From JANMMJ01 sp031373255 (GTDB taxonomy: Bacteria > Pseudomonadota > Alphaproteobacteria > Rhizobiales > Aestuariivirgaceae), in NCBI GenBank assembly GCA_031373255.1, contig JANMMJ010000048.1:1-22496 (forward strand): a DNA stretch of 22,496 nucleotides. Reading direction: 5' to 3'. Positions 6,721 to 14,072 of the stretch are shown in pieces. Position 1 is the first letter of the stretch. Each line of letters starts with the position of its first letter. The notes under the pieces were generated by a model. That model made no database searches and had not been told where the DNA came from. It was given only the letters and a program-made list of their open reading frames with translations. Made by a program: the position numbers and the translations under genes.

Positions 6721-6860
6721 CAAGATGAAGTCGCTCGCGCTTAGACTGGACGGCATTCATATCGCCCGCTATGACCAGCGCGCCTCAGCCTACCTGGCTT
6801 TCCAATGATCGCCGCCGTGCGGCTGCCGATTAGGTTTTATGAGTCTGCAACCAGTCGCAA
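6721..6860 (+). pseudogene. probable C-terminal scrap of a second (IS5-like) transposase
   Basis: Right after the IS4-family element the plus strand can be read as LALRLDGIHIARYDQRASAYLAF and, after a -1 phase change near 6803, as MIAAVRLPIRFYESAT. The order ARYD(K/Q)RA-x-x-YLAF, IAxIR-x-x-RFYES resembles the last 40 residues of IS5-type transposases. No start, no catalytic core and no ends remain. The call rests on motif memory only. Confidence 0.4.
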
Positions 6861-7132
6861 CCTCTGCAAAATATCATCAGTTCCCTCTTTGGCAGATGCA
6901 ACTTTCGGAAGATAAACATACTTAAAACGTTGTTATTGTTATAATTTTTAGATATCCTCTTTTTCATTTCATAATTTGATTTTATGAAATGAAAATGTTA
7001 TACGTTGATCTGGAAGTTCGCCTTGGCAAAAATCATTTCGCTACATCCTCGCCAGTCACCTGTTGCTGGTTCCAGTCTCTCTCACGTTCTTGGTTGAGCC
7101 AACGCGATTAGCGCAGTTTTAGCGGGTTAGAA
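6861..7132. other. AT-rich intergenic leader of the toxin-antitoxin pair
   Basis: About 270 bp without a supportable gene, clearly more AT-rich than the rest of the window (especially 6890-7010). It contains a TATAAT at 6940-6945 without a convincing -35 and the inverted repeat/promoter described separately. It probably supplies the promoter of the Xre-RES operon. Confidence 0.5.
6961..7003 (+). promoter_or_regulatory. candidate operator-promoter upstream of the Xre-RES operon
   Basis: A perfect inverted repeat with 14-bp arms (6961-6974 TTTTCATTTCATAA and 6982-6995 TTATGAAATGAAAA) and a 7-bp loop. A -35-like TTGATT (6976-6981) lies in the loop and, after 16 bp, a -10-like TTATAC (6998-7003). 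A protein binding the repeat would occlude this promoter, as expected for an autorepressing HTH antitoxin. The distance to the antitoxin ATG (130 bp) is longer than usual, so the assignment is tentative. Confidence 0.4.
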
Positions 7133-7471
7133 ATGTCCAACGCTGTCGCAAAGATAATTGATGACCTGAAAAAACGCGGAGGTTTGAAGGGATCGGACGT
7201 CGCAAATGTTGCCGCGGTTTCACCTGCAACTGTCTCCAGGTGGACGGCCGGCTCGGCTTTCCCCCACCCCCGAACACAGTTGATCATTTCCGACTTGCGC
7301 TATGTTGTCGATCGGTTGGCGGACTTTTACTCTCCGGATGAAACGCGGATTTGGCTCTATTCAAAACACCGGCTTCTCAATGGCAATCGCGCCATTGACC
7401 TGATCCACGAAGGCAAGACGGATGAGGTCCTGGCAGTGATTGAGAGCCTGGATGAGGGGACCTTTACGTAA
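7133..7471 (+). CDS. Xre/MbcA/ParS-type antitoxin (DUF2384)
   Basis: Product of 112 aa. Residues about 15-45 form a helix-turn-helix (GLKGSDVANVAAVSPATVSRW), and the C-terminal half DETRIWLYSKHRLLNGNRAIDLIHEGKTDEVLAVIE is the DUF2384 toxin-binding domain with the characteristic L-NG-x-R/A-x-D-L segment. Such antitoxins neutralise RES-domain NAD+-degrading toxins and repress their own operon. ATG 7133 fits the domain boundaries; the ribosome site is weak. The RES gene starts 5 bp after the stop, so the two are one operon. At 112 aa it is a short member of the family. Confidence 0.85.
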   Translation: MSNAVAKIIDDLKKRGGLKGSDVANVAAVSPATVSRWTAGSAFPHPRTQLIISDLRYVVDRLADFYSPDETRIWLYSKHRLLNGNRAIDLIHEGKTDEVLAVIESLDEGTFT

Positions 7472-7476
7472 AGGCG

Positions 7477-8010
7477 ATGAGTGCTTCCCACAGGCATGAC
7501 CGGATACTTCTCGATGCTCTGGATGTTGCCGGCACGCCATTCGCCGGCACTGTGTGGCGTATCGTCCGGACGGGCCGCGATCCCCTGAAAGGCTCCACGC
7601 TGAATGGCCGTTGGAGCGGCAGCGGAGAGTTTTCCGTGCTCTACACAAGTTGCGAAAGAGACGGCGCATTGGCCGAAATCGGTTACAGGCTTTCACTCGA
7701 ACCCGTCTGGCCGAGCAGAGTTGAGCATACCATTCATGAACTGGCGGTCGAATGCAGTAAAACGCTCGACCTCGGCGACCTTCCCAGTCTGGAAAAATTT
7801 GGCGTCAACACCGAAAAATATCATGCGTTCGACTATTCTGTTACCTCGAAAATATCGGCAGCGGCTTCCTTTCTGGAGTTTGACGCCATTCTGGTCCCGT
7901 GCGCGAGGTTTCCCTGCAAGAACCTGATTGTGTATAGCGAACGGCCGAATGCGATCGACGTCCTGAACTCGACCCCGGTAAATTGGCCGGAGTGGCGGAA
8001 GACACGATGA
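7477..8010 (+). CDS. RES-domain toxin (NAD+ phosphorylase/hydrolase type)
   Basis: Product of 177 aa matching the RES fold: Arg28 in GTVWRIV, Arg45 in NGRWSGSGEF, Tyr56 in VLYTS and Glu67 in GALAEIGYR. The spacing of these residues closely follows that described for MbcT of Mycobacterium tuberculosis (R27, R47, Y58, E69). The RES name comes from the conserved Arg, Glu and Ser; where the Ser is expected (VPSAR in many members) this protein has VPCAR (Cys142). Known homologues kill by degrading cellular NAD+ and are held inactive by the DUF2384 antitoxin, here encoded 5 bp upstream. The right long repeat begins a few bases after the stop codon. Confidence 0.87.
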   Translation: MSASHRHDRILLDALDVAGTPFAGTVWRIVRTGRDPLKGSTLNGRWSGSGEFSVLYTSCERDGALAEIGYRLSLEPVWPSRVEHTIHELAVECSKTLDLGDLPSLEKFGVNTEKYHAFDYSVTSKISAAASFLEFDAILVPCARFPCKNLIVYSERPNAIDVLNSTPVNWPEWRKTR

Positions 8011-8015
8011 TAGCT

Positions 8016-8286
8016 CATTCAATCCGATGGTTGATCCGCCAGCAGATCAAATGCGTCCACAGCGAAGGACCGGGATTGCGGTGACAGTGCAGTCAATTCA
8101 ACAATTATTCCGTATACGAACCAAACACTTTCACAAAGGCAATCGAAACGTAACCGCTACATTCACAATCGCGGTCCACTTTTTTCAGGCGAGTGACGTG
8201 ATCAGCAAGAGCATCACGCGTTCAAGCGAAACCAATTGCCTCTATGCGTCTTTCCCACGAATGCGGCAATCCCGCTTCAATGTGTA
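8016..8286 (+). repeat. long direct repeat, right copy
   Basis: 8075-8286 matches 4957-5168 in direct orientation, with one GGTGACAGTGCATTCAATT-like unit (one base changed) at 8080-8098 and the nearly invariant 8186-8255 core. 8016-8074 (CATTCAATCCGATG and onward) is a weaker match to 4808-4872. It starts within 6 bp of the RES stop codon. No gene is supportable between 8011 and 8367. Confidence 0.8.
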
Positions 8287-8291
8287 ACGGG

Positions 8292-8311
8292 ATGCCAGCA
8301 TGCGCCGGCAT
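8292..8311. repeat. REP-like hairpin between convergent genes
   Basis: ATGCCAGC and GCCGGCAT (8-bp arms, one G-T pair) flank the 4-base loop ATGC. No T-run follows on either strand, so it is not a clear intrinsic terminator. It lies between the RES operon and the convergent membrane-protein gene (stop at 8368) and could protect 3' ends. Confidence 0.45.
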
Positions 8312-8367
8312 GATGAAAACAAGACGAAAACAAAATGGTGACTGGAGCAATTTTGCCCAATCGGCCC

Positions 8368-9894
8368 CTAGTCGCGCAGCACCCTGTAAAGCACGAAGCG
8401 GGGTTCGACGGCGATGGCGATGACCGGGATCTGCAGATCGGGCACCGTGCCGAAATTGGCTTCCTGGGTGTGCATCAGGAGGATGTAATCCATCGAACTC
8501 TGCACCAGTTCCCAGTCGAGCGGCCACGACCGCTCGCTGCCATAATAGATGCGCCCCAGCGGCTTCCGCAGTGCCTCGACCGAGGGCTCGAAGATGATCG
8601 GCTGGTGCCGTGGATTGGCCAGGATCGAAGGCACGAAGACACCCCTGAGGATCGCCCGCTCGGCGATACGCTCAAATGACGGCGGTTCGACGCTGTCAAG
8701 ATTATGCCCTTCCAGGATCACCGGGAACAGGCGCGATCCGGACGGCACCTCGGCCATGGCGCGGTCGGCTTCCGCGAATATCTCGTCGCCACCCTGCCAG
8801 GCGCGGCAGCACAGCGCCGATGCCGTGACCGTTGTGAACACCGCCAGCGCCGTCATGGCAATGCTGGTGCGCCTTCCCATCACCATCGGGTTGACCGCCG
8901 CCACGAGCAGCATGGAAAGTGGAATGAAAATCCGCCAGTTGGCATTGTTGGAATCGAAGATGGTGAACGGCAGGAACACCGCGAAGCAGAACAGCACCAG
9001 GGCCGGCGCGCGCGTCAGCGGATGAAGGGCCGGACCCTTGCGCACCAGCGCCAGCACCAGGGGCGCCAGGCACAGGGCCCAGACGCTGAGGCTCGACAGG
9101 TCCTCATTGATGGTCATCGGCGTCAGCACGTTCCACAGCATGTCGCGGGGCGGCAGCAGCGCGATGCCAAGCCCGCCCTGCGTGGTGGGGCTGATGCCCC
9201 ACATCACCGCGAGAGGCAGCGCCAGGGGAATGCCGCTGGCCAGCAGGCGGCGCAGCCGGTGGCCATGCGTGTCGTAGCGCTCATCGGGAAACATTTCGCT
9301 TGAGAGAACGATCAGCGCGAACACGCCGAAGGCATGTAAATGGCAAAGCATCAGGACAATGGCAGTGCTGACCAGCACAGCAAGGCGGATTTTCCAGTCC
9401 GCCTTGCGCACCATGACCCATAATGCAAAAGCCCAGATGGCAAGGCCGGAACCCAGCAGGAACGACAGGAAGCCCTTCTGCAGAGCAAGATTGAACACCA
9501 GCGGAAAACCGAACAGCGCGATCGGCGAGACATTGCGCCAGAGCGCGTAGTGAAGGGCAATCGGCGAGGTTGCGAGCACGCAGATCGCGAGGCCGAGGAA
9601 GATGCGGCCAGCCGTCTCAAGCGGCACCACCTGCGACAGGCCCAGCATGAAGGCCTCGAAACCGAGATTGGGGCGGAGCTCCCACGAGGCCGTGTAGTAT
9701 TTCGCGATGTCGGGATCGTTGAGGTGCGACAGGATATGGATGCGCGCCATGTGCGAGGGATAATCCTGCAATGGCGGGGTGTGCACATAGAGCACCGGCG
9801 CGATCACCGCGAAGCACAGAACACAGACCAGCGGCCAGAAAGCCCGCGCCAGTCCAGCCCGCGACACTGCCGGTTCAAACGTTACAGTACTCAA
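8368..9894 (-). CDS. polytopic membrane protein of unknown function (GT-C-like topology)
   Basis: Product of 508 aa with about ten to twelve hydrophobic segments spread over residues 15-370, followed by a soluble C-terminal region of about 130 aa. Directly after the first membrane segment comes a polar loop YVHTPPLQDYPSHMARIHIL with an Asp, which recalls the first periplasmic loop of GT-C glycosyltransferases, where an acidic residue is catalytic; this is a resemblance only. The start is TTG 9894, chosen because AGGGTGA lies at a good distance upstream and the first membrane segment follows at once; the next ATG would cut into the conserved-looking loop. The gene is alone on its strand, divergent from pyrB with a 174-bp gap. 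No family name can be given. Confidence 0.7.
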   Translation of the reverse strand: MSTVTFEPAVSRAGLARAFWPLVCVLCFAVIAPVLYVHTPPLQDYPSHMARIHILSHLNDPDIAKYYTASWELRPNLGFEAFMLGLSQVVPLETAGRIFLGLAICVLATSPIALHYALWRNVSPIALFGFPLVFNLALQKGFLSFLLGSGLAIWAFALWVMVRKADWKIRLAVLVSTAIVLMLCHLHAFGVFALIVLSSEMFPDERYDTHGHRLRRLLASGIPLALPLAVMWGISPTTQGGLGIALLPPRDMLWNVLTPMTINEDLSSLSVWALCLAPLVLALVRKGPALHPLTRAPALVLFCFAVFLPFTIFDSNNANWRIFIPLSMLLVAAVNPMVMGRRTSIAMTALAVFTTVTASALCCRAWQGGDEIFAEADRAMAEVPSGSRLFPVILEGHNLDSVEPPSFERIAERAILRGVFVPSILANPRHQPIIFEPSVEALRKPLGRIYYGSERSWPLDWELVQSSMDYILLMHTQEANFGTVPDLQIPVIAIAVEPRFVLYRVLRD

Positions 9895-9990
9895 GATTTC
9901 ACCCTGCCCAGCGCAACCACGAATCGCCCGCCCATCGAATCATTACCCTTGGTAAAAATGTGCCACAATAGGTCAACTGGGTGGCTTCCT

Positions 9991-10007
9991 AATATTGAAG
10001 CAATATT
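9991..10007. promoter_or_regulatory. small inverted repeat in the pyrB upstream region
   Basis: AATATTG-AAG-CAATATT is a perfect 7-bp-arm palindrome, 61 bp before the pyrB ATG and in an otherwise GC-rich gap between divergent genes. It could be an operator or part of a promoter (TAATAT at 9990-9995 is -10-like), but no good -35 is visible. Confidence 0.3.
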
Positions 10008-10068
10008 CATTCCGGCCCGGCTTCTTTGCTTGCCCGAAACCCGAATCCTCCCTAGACAGTGGCTTTCA

Positions 10069-11031
10069 ATGACATCGCCACCCCGCTCCCAGCCGCTCCT
10101 CAAGGGCCAGCACCTGCTCGCCATCGAGGATGTGACCCCACCCGAAATCGTCAGCCTCCTCGACCTCGCCGAGCGCTATGTCGAGGTCAACCGCCAGATC
10201 GACAAGCGCGAAAGCCTGCTGCGCGGCCGCACCCAGGTGAATCTGTTCTTCGAAGCTTCGACCCGCACCCAGAGCTCCTTCGAAATCGCCGGCAAGCGCC
10301 TCGGCGCCGACGTGATGAACATGGGCGTCGCAACCTCGGCGATGTCCAAGGGCGAAACCGTGCTCGACACGGCCATGACCATCAATGCCATGCACCCGGA
10401 TTTCCTCGTGGTGCGGCACCAGTCGTCGGGTGCGGTCGAACTGCTGGCCCAGAAAGTCTCCTGTGCGGTGATCAATGCCGGCGACGGCCAGCACGAGCAT
10501 CCGACCCAGGCCCTGCTCGATGCGCTCACCATCCGCCGCCGCAAGCAGCGGATCGAGGGACTGACCATAGCGATTTGCGGCGACGTCCTGCATTCCCGCG
10601 TCGCCCGCTCCAACATTCACCTGCTCAACAAGCTGGGGGCACGGGTGCGCGTCGTGGCGCCCTCGACCCTGCTGCCCACCGGTGCGGCGAGTTTCGGCGT
10701 CGAGGTTCACCGCAACATGAAGGATGGCCTGGCTGGCGCCGACATCGTGATGATGCTGCGCTTGCAGCTTGAGCGCATGAACGGCGCCTTCGTGCCCTCG
10801 GTGCGCGAATACTACCGCTTCTTCGGCCTCGACGAGGAAATGCTGAAGCATGCAAAGCCCGATGCCCTGGTGATGCATCCGGGCCCGATGAACCGTGGCG
10901 TCGAGATTTCATCCAATGTCGCCGACGGGCCGCAATCGCTGATCCGCGAGCAGGTCGAGATGGGGGTGGCGGTGCGGATGGCGGTGCTCGATGCGCTGGG
11001 CCGCAACATGCCGGGCGGAGACAACACATGA
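10069..11031 (+). CDS. pyrB: aspartate carbamoyltransferase catalytic subunit
   Basis: Product of 320 aa, normal for bacterial ATCase. It carries the carbamoyl-phosphate motif FFEASTRTQSSFE (STRT at 64-67), the HPTQALLD motif (144-151), GDVLHSRVARSN and the MHPGPMNRG segment near the C terminus. It catalyses carbamoyl phosphate plus L-aspartate to N-carbamoyl-L-aspartate, the committed step of pyrimidine synthesis. The frame is open upstream to 9550, but ATG 10069 begins where homology is expected; the ribosome site is poor. The stop overlaps the next ATG (ATGA, 11028-11031). The neighbour is a degenerate dihydroorotase, as in ATCases of the Pseudomonas type, where PyrB needs an inactive PyrC' partner. 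Confidence 0.96.
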   Translation: MTSPPRSQPLLKGQHLLAIEDVTPPEIVSLLDLAERYVEVNRQIDKRESLLRGRTQVNLFFEASTRTQSSFEIAGKRLGADVMNMGVATSAMSKGETVLDTAMTINAMHPDFLVVRHQSSGAVELLAQKVSCAVINAGDGQHEHPTQALLDALTIRRRKQRIEGLTIAICGDVLHSRVARSNIHLLNKLGARVRVVAPSTLLPTGAASFGVEVHRNMKDGLAGADIVMMLRLQLERMNGAFVPSVREYYRFFGLDEEMLKHAKPDALVMHPGPMNRGVEISSNVADGPQSLIREQVEMGVAVRMAVLDALGRNMPGGDNT

Positions 11032-12335
11032 TGGCCCCCAATCAACGCGGGCCTGATGGCCGCAAGGCTTATGTGAATGCCCGTCTGATCGATCCCGCCA
11101 GCGGACTTGACGAAAAAGGCGGCCTGTTGGTCGAAGATGGCTGGATCCTTGGCGCCGGCGCCACGGTGACGGGCGGCAATGGCGCCACGGTCGTCGACTG
11201 CAAGGGCCTGATCCTCATGCCGGGCCTGATCGACATGCGGGTGTTCACCGGCGAACCCGGTTACGAGCATCGCGAGACACTGGCCACCGCTTCCGAAGCC
11301 GCGGCCTCGGGCGGCGTCACCACCATGATCGTCATGCCCAACACCAACCCGGTGATCGATGACGCGGCCATCGTCGACTTCATCCTGAGGCGCGCCCGCG
11401 ACACGGCACTGGTCCGCGTCGCACCCATGGCGGCGATCACCAAGGGCCTGGGCGGCGAGATGATGGCCGAGATCGGCGCATTGAAAGAAGCCGGAGCCAT
11501 TGCCATCACCGAGGGAAACAAGTCGGTGGCCAATGCCCGCGTGTTCCGCCGCGCGCTCTCCTATGCCAATGATTTTAATATGCTTGTGGTGCAGCATGTC
11601 GAGGAACCGTCGCTTGCGGGTGGCGTGATGAACGCCAGTGAAACCGCCAGCAGGCTTGGCCTCTCCGGCATCCCGGCGGCCGCCGAGGTGATCATGCTGG
11701 AGCGCGATCTCCGCCTCGTCGAACTGACCGGCGCCCGCTACCACGCGTCACAGATTTCCTGTGTCCAGTCGATCGAGGTGATGCGCGCCGCCAAGGCGAA
11801 GGGCCTGCCAGTCACCTGCGGCGTCTCGGTGCATCACCTGACGCTGAATGAAAACGACATCGGCGCCTACCGCACCTTCTTCAAGCTGTCGCCGCCATTG
11901 CGCAGCGAAGCCGACCGCCGCACCCACGTCGCCGGCGTTGCCGACGGCACCAGCGATGTGATCGACTCGGGCCACGATCCGCAGAGCGCCGACACCAAGC
12001 GGCTGCCCTTTGCCGAAGCCGAGTTCGGCGCCATCGGGCTCGAAACCCTGTTCTCCGCAGCCCTCAGCCTGCATCACAATGACGGCGTGCCGGTCAAGCG
12101 CCTGATCGAGGCCATGTCGGCGGCACCGGCCCGCATCCTTGGCCTCGAAACCGGCAGACTTGCCCCCGGTGCTCCCGCTGATTTCGCCATCGCCGATCCG
12201 CAGCGCTCTTGGACCGTGGAGAGCCAGAACCTCCGCTCGCGCTCGAAGAATTCGCCCTACGAACACCGCACTCTCGAAGGCCGCATCATTGAAACGGTGG
12301 TTGCGGGCCGCACGGTCTATGCCTACGATCACTGA
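11028..12335 (+). CDS. pyrC': dihydroorotase-like protein PyrC', probably non-catalytic
   Basis: Product of 435 aa with the amidohydrolase TIM-barrel of class I dihydroorotases: PGLIDM at 65-70, SGGVTTMIVMPNTNP, VHHLTLNEND and PFAEAEFGAIGLET. The zinc site is destroyed. The usual DMHVHLREPG is DMRVFTGEPG (both His and the substrate Arg lost, residues 71-75), the AFSDDG region is AITEGN (159-164), and the catalytic Asp of ATDHAPH is replaced (DSGHDPQ, 313-319). His190 and His239 survive. Known pseudo-DHOases of this kind are structural partners of PyrB, so an active dihydroorotase should be encoded elsewhere. The start overlaps the pyrB stop; plsY follows after 19 bp. Confidence 0.88.
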   Translation: MMAPNQRGPDGRKAYVNARLIDPASGLDEKGGLLVEDGWILGAGATVTGGNGATVVDCKGLILMPGLIDMRVFTGEPGYEHRETLATASEAAASGGVTTMIVMPNTNPVIDDAAIVDFILRRARDTALVRVAPMAAITKGLGGEMMAEIGALKEAGAIAITEGNKSVANARVFRRALSYANDFNMLVVQHVEEPSLAGGVMNASETASRLGLSGIPAAAEVIMLERDLRLVELTGARYHASQISCVQSIEVMRAAKAKGLPVTCGVSVHHLTLNENDIGAYRTFFKLSPPLRSEADRRTHVAGVADGTSDVIDSGHDPQSADTKRLPFAEAEFGAIGLETLFSAALSLHHNDGVPVKRLIEAMSAAPARILGLETGRLAPGAPADFAIADPQRSWTVESQNLRSRSKNSPYEHRTLEGRIIETVVAGRTVYAYDH

Positions 12336-12354
12336 CATGCGGGATGAGGCGTGA

Positions 12355-12972
12355 ATGACCGACTGGCCGTCCATTTCAGTGGCGATAGCGCTCGTCTCCA
12401 TTGCTGCGGGCTACCTGTCGGGCTCGATTCCATTCGGCTTGCTGCTGACCCGCTGGGCCGGGCTTGGCGATGTGCGGAGCATCGGTTCCGGCAATATTGG
12501 CGCCACCAATGTGCTGCGCACCGGCAGCAAGAAGATCGCCGCACTGACGCTTGCCTGCGATGCCCTGAAGGGCACCGCACCCGTCCTTTTGATGAACTGC
12601 CTTGGCAATGAGAGTGCCGCACTCCTCGCAGGGCTCGGCGCTTTCGCCGGCCACCTGTTTCCTGTCTGGCTCGGCTTCAAGGGTGGCAAGGGTGTGGCCA
12701 CCTTCATCGGCATTCTTTTGGGCCTCGCCTGGCCGCTGGCGCTGCTGTTCATCGCCTGCTGGCTGGCGCTGGCTTTCACCTTCAGGATTTCCTCACTCTC
12801 CGCGCTGACATCATCGGCGGTTGTGGCACTTGCCGCGTGGGCCACCGGGCGCACAACACTGGTCATCCCGCTTGTCGCACTCGCAGCACTCATCTGGTGG
12901 ACCCACCGCGCCAATATCGGCCGCCTGCTGAGCGGCAAGGAGCCCAGGATCGACCTTGGATCCAAGGCGTGA
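12355..12972 (+). CDS. plsY: glycerol-3-phosphate acyltransferase PlsY
   Basis: Product of 205 aa with about five membrane segments and the three PlsY motifs: GSIPFG (23-28), GSGNIGATN (44-52) and the GHLFPVWLGFKGGKGVAT block (99-116). It transfers an acyl group from acyl-phosphate to glycerol-3-phosphate at the inner membrane, giving lysophosphatidic acid. ATG 12355 is preceded by GATGAGG. The stop overlaps the GTG start of dprA. The gene probably belongs to the pyrB transcript. Confidence 0.95.
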   Translation: MTDWPSISVAIALVSIAAGYLSGSIPFGLLLTRWAGLGDVRSIGSGNIGATNVLRTGSKKIAALTLACDALKGTAPVLLMNCLGNESAALLAGLGAFAGHLFPVWLGFKGGKGVATFIGILLGLAWPLALLFIACWLALAFTFRISSLSALTSSAVVALAAWATGRTTLVIPLVALAALIWWTHRANIGRLLSGKEPRIDLGSKA

Positions 12973-14072
12973 CGAGATTACTGAATGACGCCCAGCGCCT
13001 CGACTGGCTGCGGCTCATTCAGAGCGAGAACGTCGGGCCTGCAACCTTCCGCCACCTCATCAACCGCTATGGCAGCGCTACCGATGCAATAGCCGCCCTG
13101 CCCGACTTGTCCCGCAAGGGCGGCCTGTCGCGGCCGCTCAGGATCTGCAGCATGGCCGCCGCCCAAGACAGCATGGCCAGGGCCGAGGCGATCGGCGCAC
13201 GCTTCCTGGCGGCGGGAGAGCCGGGCTATCCGCCGCTGCTGCGCCAGATCGACGGCGCGCCGCCGCTCATCTGCGTGATGGGCGAACCTGAACTGGCGGA
13301 CCGCGAGGCCGTGGCCATTGTCGGCGCCCGCAATGCCTCGGCCATCGCCCGCAAATTTGCCCGGCAGCTCGCCGCCGAAATGGCCGAAGCCAGTTATCTC
13401 ATCGTTTCCGGATTGGCGCGCGGTATCGACACGGCGGCGCATGAAGCTTCACTGGAGCGCGGCACGGCGGCGGTGCTGGCCGGCGGCATCGATTACATCT
13501 ATCCGCCCGAGAACGAGGCGCTGCATCACGAGATCGCCAGGCGCGGCTTGTTGATCACCGAAATGGTGCCGGGCACGGTGCCCAAGGCCGAGCACTTTCC
13601 CCGCCGCAATCGCATCATTTCAGGCATCGCCCGCGCCACCGTGATCGTCGAGGCCGCCATGCGGTCGGGCTCGCTGATTACCGCGAGACTCGCCAATGAA
13701 CAGGGCCGCGAGGTCTTCGCCGTTCCAGGCTCGCCGCTCGATCCGCGCTGCGAAGGCAGCAACCGGCTGATCCGCGATGGCGCCACCCTGCTGACCAGGG
13801 CGGATGATGTCATCGAAATGCTGCGCGGCCAGCCGATGCGAAGCACCGATGACGTCTTCCTCGAACCGGCCGGCGACCTGCAGTCAACAGGCGATCCCGA
13901 CAAGGACGAGCGCCACCGCATCATCGGTCTGCTGTCGCCCTCGCCCGTCGAGATCGACGACCTGATCCGCGAAAGTGCTGCATCTCCGGCAGCGGTAATC
14001 GGCGTCCTGCTCGAACTCGAACTCGCCGGAAAAATCCAGCGCCACACTGGCGGACGGGTGTCACTGGCCTGA
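12969..14072 (+). CDS. dprA: DNA-processing protein DprA (GTG start)
   Basis: Product of 367 aa in three parts: an N-terminal helix-hairpin/SAM-like region (about 10-60), a Rossmann-like DprA core with VAIVGARNAS (115-124), SGLARGIDTAAHEASL (147-162), AVLAGGIDYIYPPEN (168-182) and FPRRNRIISGI (210-220), and a C-terminal winged-helix domain (about 305-365). DprA loads RecA onto incoming single-stranded DNA during transformation; it is also kept in many bacteria not known to be competent. The start is GTG 12969 because the GTGA overlap with plsY's stop couples the two and the N-terminal homology begins there. The 3' end overlaps the convergent ogt gene by 12 bp. Confidence 0.93.
   Translation: MTRLLNDAQRLDWLRLIQSENVGPATFRHLINRYGSATDAIAALPDLSRKGGLSRPLRICSMAAAQDSMARAEAIGARFLAAGEPGYPPLLRQIDGAPPLICVMGEPELADREAVAIVGARNASAIARKFARQLAAEMAEASYLIVSGLARGIDTAAHEASLERGTAAVLAGGIDYIYPPENEALHHEIARRGLLITEMVPGTVPKAEHFPRRNRIISGIARATVIVEAAMRSGSLITARLANEQGREVFAVPGSPLDPRCEGSNRLIRDGATLLTRADDVIEMLRGQPMRSTDDVFLEPAGDLQSTGDPDKDERHRIIGLLSPSPVEIDDLIRESAASPAAVIGVLLELELAGKIQRHTGGRVSLA

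Noticed and set aside
8027..8287. Small protein gene in the right long repeat
   Set aside because: The homologous left copy does not keep the same frame, and no ribosome site is present.
10066..10878. Minus-strand open frame opposite pyrB
   Set aside because: Shadow of pyrB with no motif of its own.
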